A program made the position numbers and the translations under genes. A stretch of 22,918 nt of DNA. It comes from Chloroflexota bacterium (GTDB lineage: Bacteria; Chloroflexota; Dehalococcoidia; Lucifugimonadales; UBA1127). This document shows positions 20,791 to 22,918 of the stretch, piece by piece. The stretch is taken from the NCBI GenBank assembly GCA_028873745.1, contig JAPPNT010000032.1, positions 1-22,918 on the forward strand. Reading direction: 5' to 3'. How positions within the stretch are numbered: the stretch's first letter is position 1; the number at the start of each line of letters is the position of its first letter. The notes beneath the pieces were generated by a model that was not told the origin of the DNA, ran no database searches, and worked only from the letters and a program-made list of their open reading frames with translations.

Positions 20791-20829
20791 ATGACGAGCG
20801 CACCCAACGCCATGACGCGGCACAGCTAA
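20791..20829 (+). CDS. Possible 12-codon upstream ORF coupled to the DUF2157 gene
   Basis: ATG 20791 opens a 12-codon frame (MTSAPNAMTRHS) whose TAA at 20827-20829 overlaps the ATG at 20829 (TAATG). AGAGGAGAGGA lies about 10 nt upstream of ATG 20791, whereas the DUF2157 ATG itself has no clear Shine-Dalgarno. Ribosomes finishing the short frame could restart on the main gene. The peptide has no run of a single amino acid that would suggest attenuation. Confidence 0.4.
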   Translation: MTSAPNAMTRHS

Positions 20830-22070
20830 TGAACCCCATCGACGCCAGCAACCACCGCTTCGTCTCCCGCCTCCGCGAGGAAGTCGAGGCGTGGCAGCAG
20901 GACGGCACCGTCACCGCCGAGCAGGCGCAGGCCATCCTTGCCCGCTACCCGGACTATGAGCCGGGCTTTGAGGCGTCCCGCAGGCGGCAGGGCCTCGTCA
21001 CCGGGCTGTCTATCCTCGGCGGCATCCTCATCGGTCTCAGCGTCATCACCTTCTTTGCCGCCAACTGGGACGAGATCTCGCGGAGCGTCAAACTGGGGTC
21101 GCTCATCATCGGCGTGCTCCTCTCCTACGGCGCGGGGTACGTCATCTGGCAGCGGTCGGGCCCCACCCCGTACGCCGTGGCCTTCGTGCTGCTGGGCTGC
21201 ATCATCTACGGCGCAGGGGTGCACCTCATCGGCCAGATCTACCACGTCCCGGTCAACGACCCCAACCTGTCGCTGTTCTGGTTCCTCGGCGTCGCGCCCC
21301 TCGCCTACGTCACCCGCTCTCGTCCCGTCATGTTCCTCGCCGTCGTGCTCTTCCTTGCCGCCGTCGGCTTTCGCCAGCAGGAATGGCTCGAGGGACTGGA
21401 CGAGTCGGAGGCCGGCATCGCGGGCCTCATCCTCTACGTCGCGTTGGGGGCGTTCCTCTTCGCGGTCGGCAAAGCCAAGGCTCATCTTGATGGGTGGCAA
21501 AGCATCGGGGGCCTGTTCCAGGCCCTAGGGTTGCTCACTGCTTTTGCCGCGCTCTACATACTCACCTTCCGCGACGTGTTCGACGACGTCGACAGCATTA
21601 GCGGCGCGAGCCTCGGCTACTGGGCGCTGGCCTCTGGCGCCTCGGCGGTGGCCGTCGCGACGCTGGCATGGCTGGCGTGGCAGCGGGCGCAGGCCGGCGA
21701 TAAGTCGCCGCTGGTGTTCGCCGAGGCCGGCGCAGTCGCCGTCCTGCTGGTGACGGCGCTCACGGCGGGACTGGTCCCCGTCGACTGGGAGCCGCTCTAC
21801 CCGATCGTGTTCAACGCGCTGTTCGCGCTGTTGGCGCTGGGGCTGATGGCCTCGGGCTACCTGCAGGAGCACGAGGGCCGCGTCAACCTCTCGCTGGCCA
21901 TCATCGCCCTGTACGTCATCACCCGCTACTTCGAGTACTCGATCAGCCTGCTCGACAGTTCGCTCGTGTTCTTCGGCGCTGGCGTGATCCTGCTGGGCGG
22001 GGGCTACCTCCTCGACCGCGGCCGCCGCCGGATGCTCGTCGCAATGCGCGAGCGGGAGGGCGCGCCATGA
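20829..22070 (+). CDS. DUF2157 domain integral membrane protein
   Basis: A 413-aa protein. The N-terminal 45 residues are soluble (FVSRLREEVEAWQQDGTVTAEQAQAILARY), the usual start of DUF2157. About eleven to twelve hydrophobic segments follow, beginning GLVTGLSILGGILIGLSVITFFAANWDEI and ending with a basic tail (LDRGRRRMLVAMRERE). The family is of unknown function, and its members are usually next to a GDYXXLXY-domain gene, as here (ATGA overlap). ATG 20829 is chosen because the family homology starts just after it; the frame could begin at GTG 20742, but that would add about 29 residues with no family features. A short upstream ORF overlaps the start codon. Confidence 0.85.
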   Translation: MNPIDASNHRFVSRLREEVEAWQQDGTVTAEQAQAILARYPDYEPGFEASRRRQGLVTGLSILGGILIGLSVITFFAANWDEISRSVKLGSLIIGVLLSYGAGYVIWQRSGPTPYAVAFVLLGCIIYGAGVHLIGQIYHVPVNDPNLSLFWFLGVAPLAYVTRSRPVMFLAVVLFLAAVGFRQQEWLEGLDESEAGIAGLILYVALGAFLFAVGKAKAHLDGWQSIGGLFQALGLLTAFAALYILTFRDVFDDVDSISGASLGYWALASGASAVAVATLAWLAWQRAQAGDKSPLVFAEAGAVAVLLVTALTAGLVPVDWEPLYPIVFNALFALLALGLMASGYLQEHEGRVNLSLAIIALYVITRYFEYSISLLDSSLVFFGAGVILLGGGYLLDRGRRRMLVAMREREGAP

Positions 22071-22576
22071 AGCCCTGGGTCCGCATCGCCTTCTGGGCCA
22101 TCGTCGCCGCGCAGCTCGTCTTTCTGATCGGCTTCATCGCCGTGCGCGAGGCCGATCTGCGCACCGGCACGGAAATCATCTTACAGACCGTGCCGGTCGA
22201 CCCGCGCTCCCTGCTGCAGGGCGACTACGCCATCCTCGATTACGAGGTCGCCGGGATGCCCTCGCGCCTGCCGGACTGGGACGTGGGCGCCACGGTCTAC
22301 GTCGAACTGCGGGAAGGGTCGCCCCACTGGCGCGCCGGGAGCTATTCGCGCTCCCTCAGTGACATGAGGACGCAGGTCTTCCTGAGGGGCCGCGTTGACC
22401 GCCCCGGCCACCTCGACTTCGGCATCGGCACCTATTTCGTGCCGGAGGGGACGGGCCGCATAGTGGAACGCGCGGAAGACGTCAAGGTGGTGGTCAGCGT
22501 GGACATCGACGGCAACGCGGTCATCAAGGAAGTCCTCGTGGACGGCGATCCCTTCGACCCTGCCCGCGAGCGGTAG
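22067..22576 (+). CDS. GDYXXLXY domain protein
   Basis: A 169-aa protein from ATG 22067, overlapping the TGA of the DUF2157 gene, with GGGAGGG 8 nt upstream. One N-terminal helix (about 5-25, IAFWAIVAAQLVFLIGFIA) anchors it, with a domain of about 140 aa beyond. The family signature is visible as VDPRSLLQGDYAILDYEV (GDY at 52-54), followed by a beta-rich part (VYVELREG, VFLRGRVDRPG, FGIGTYFVPEGTG) typical of this family. Its function is unknown. With DUF2157 it probably forms a membrane complex of the type often seen as a two-gene unit. The stop at 22574-22576 is followed at once by a 14-nt palindrome. Confidence 0.9.
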   Translation: MKPWVRIAFWAIVAAQLVFLIGFIAVREADLRTGTEIILQTVPVDPRSLLQGDYAILDYEVAGMPSRLPDWDVGATVYVELREGSPHWRAGSYSRSLSDMRTQVFLRGRVDRPGHLDFGIGTYFVPEGTGRIVERAEDVKVVVSVDIDGNAVIKEVLVDGDPFDPARER

Positions 22577-22648
22577 GAGCGAGTAGCTACTCGTCCGCCC
22601 CTGACACCGCCCCGTTGCGCTGACAGCGCTGCTCCCTCTACCCTCTCC

Positions 22649-22680
22649 GCATGGACGGTCAATCCGGCATGGAGGGTCAA
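22649..22680 (+). repeat. Tandem 14-mer direct repeat
   Basis: GCATGGACGGTCAA (22649-22662) and GCATGGAGGGTCAA (22667-22680) are identical at 13 of 14 positions with an 18-bp period. The spacing suits binding of a protein to one face of the helix, with a slight offset; the role is unknown. Confidence 0.55.
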
Positions 22681-22752
22681 AAGCGGGGCATCCGCAACCG
22701 GCCCGCGGCCACCCCAATGCAGATACGATTCGTTTCGCAAAAAAAGTGCAGT

Positions 22753-22785
22753 TTTGTAGCTGGCAGAGTCACAAACAGCTACGAA
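22753..22785. repeat. Stem-loop in AT-rich inverted-repeat cluster
   Basis: TTTGTAGCTG (22753-22762) and CAGCTACGAA (22776-22785) pair over 10 positions with one G-U pair and a 13-nt loop. The flanks carry further inverted repeats: CGATTCGT (22726-22733) with ACGAATCG (22781-22788), and GAATCG (22783-22788) with CGATTC (22800-22805). The second set shares bases with the first, so the pairings are mutually exclusive. Confidence 0.5.
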
Positions 22786-22858
22786 TCGATTTCCGAAAAC
22801 GATTCCCACCGCTGTCGTAGGGGCGGGTCGCGGCTCGCCCCCCAGCCCGCAGGCAGGG

Positions 22859-22876
22859 CCCCCCCCCCCCCCCCCC
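22859..22876. repeat. Homopolymer of 18 C
   Basis: Eighteen C in a row near the window end. It could be a slippery tract, or an error or break point of the assembly. Confidence 0.8.
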
Positions 22877-22918
22877 TCGGCCCGCGCGTGTGGGAGGGTT
22901 CAGGGGGATGGGTGGGGG

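Larger units (their letters stand above)
22577..22918. other. Non-coding right end rich in palindromes and repeats
   Basis: No supported gene lies in these 342 bases. Contents: the perfect palindrome CGAGTAGCTACTCG (22580-22593), a direct repeat (22649-22680), an AT-rich cluster of inverted repeats (22717-22805), a GGGGCGGG/CTCGCCCC hairpin-like repeat near 22818-22840, and 18 consecutive C (22859-22876). A minus-strand frame through part of it (22809-22432) overlaps the GDYXXLXY gene and is not convincing. Confidence 0.6.

Noticed and set aside
22432..22809. Minus-strand 125-codon frame at the right end
   Set aside because: It overlaps the GDYXXLXY gene antisense, runs through palindromes and has no clear ribosome-binding site or family.
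1..22918. CRISPR arrays, tRNA or rRNA genes, insertion sequences
   Set aside because: I found no regularly spaced repeat of 25-40 bp, no tRNA cloverleaf or rRNA-like sequence and no transposase-like protein on either strand.

Overview
The window is high-GC bacterial DNA with few gaps, and nearly every gene has a recognisable bacterial core or accessory family. The gene set suits a member of the Chloroflexota, possibly Dehalococcoidia or a marine SAR202-like lineage: an SCO1664-family kinase-like protein, a RpoD with a long non-conserved insert, an EF-G-like second GTPase, a DUF2157 plus GDYXXLXY pair, HicAB modules and dispersed GC-rich palindromic repeats. The taxonomic call is inference from gene content and style only. 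A run of 18 C near the right edge and an open frame at the left edge suggest a fragment of a metagenome assembly.

Layout, left to right. Positions 1-1582 (+) hold the C-terminal end of a probable MutY adenine glycosylase, an inositol-monophosphatase-family enzyme and a small two-helix membrane protein. Positions 1590-2817 (-) hold an SCO1664-family gene followed by a lipoprotein gene, with a clear promoter. Positions 2878-6262 (-) hold a membrane-anchored HEWLHH metallopeptidase, a PAP2 phosphatase and an MFS transporter; the last two overlap by ATGA. Positions 6321-7661 (+) start with a near-consensus promoter and a 5' leader of about 210 nt, then an unrecognised 144-aa gene, then a hicB-hicA toxin-antitoxin pair ending in a strong bidirectional terminator. 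An EF-G-like GTPase (9708-7705, -) follows.

Positions 9878-12417 contain isolated phage-morphogenesis-like genes: an acidic coiled-coil scaffold-like protein (+), a DUF3303-like protein (+) and a full SPP1-type portal protein (-). No terminase, capsid, tail, integrase or lysis gene is visible. Next comes a sulfate-activation operon, cysC-sat (12688-14466, +), behind a TATAAT promoter whose -35 lies in an inverted repeat, then a second TA pair in the opposite gene order (hicA-hicB, -).

The right part is housekeeping: lspA-rluD (15021-16512), dnaG-rpoD (16564-19944), a block of palindromic repeats (19963-20083), a YdeI/OmpD-associated-family gene (-), and a DUF2157/GDYXXLXY membrane pair preceded by a 12-codon upstream ORF. 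The final 340 bases are non-coding and rich in palindromes and direct repeats.

The most unusual points are the isolated portal plus scaffold-like genes, the EF-G paralogue with Tyr in place of the G3 His, the DnaG zinc site with an extra residue, and several regulatory arrangements (leaderless promoter, operator-like repeat over a -35, stop codon inside a terminator loop, coupled mini-ORF).
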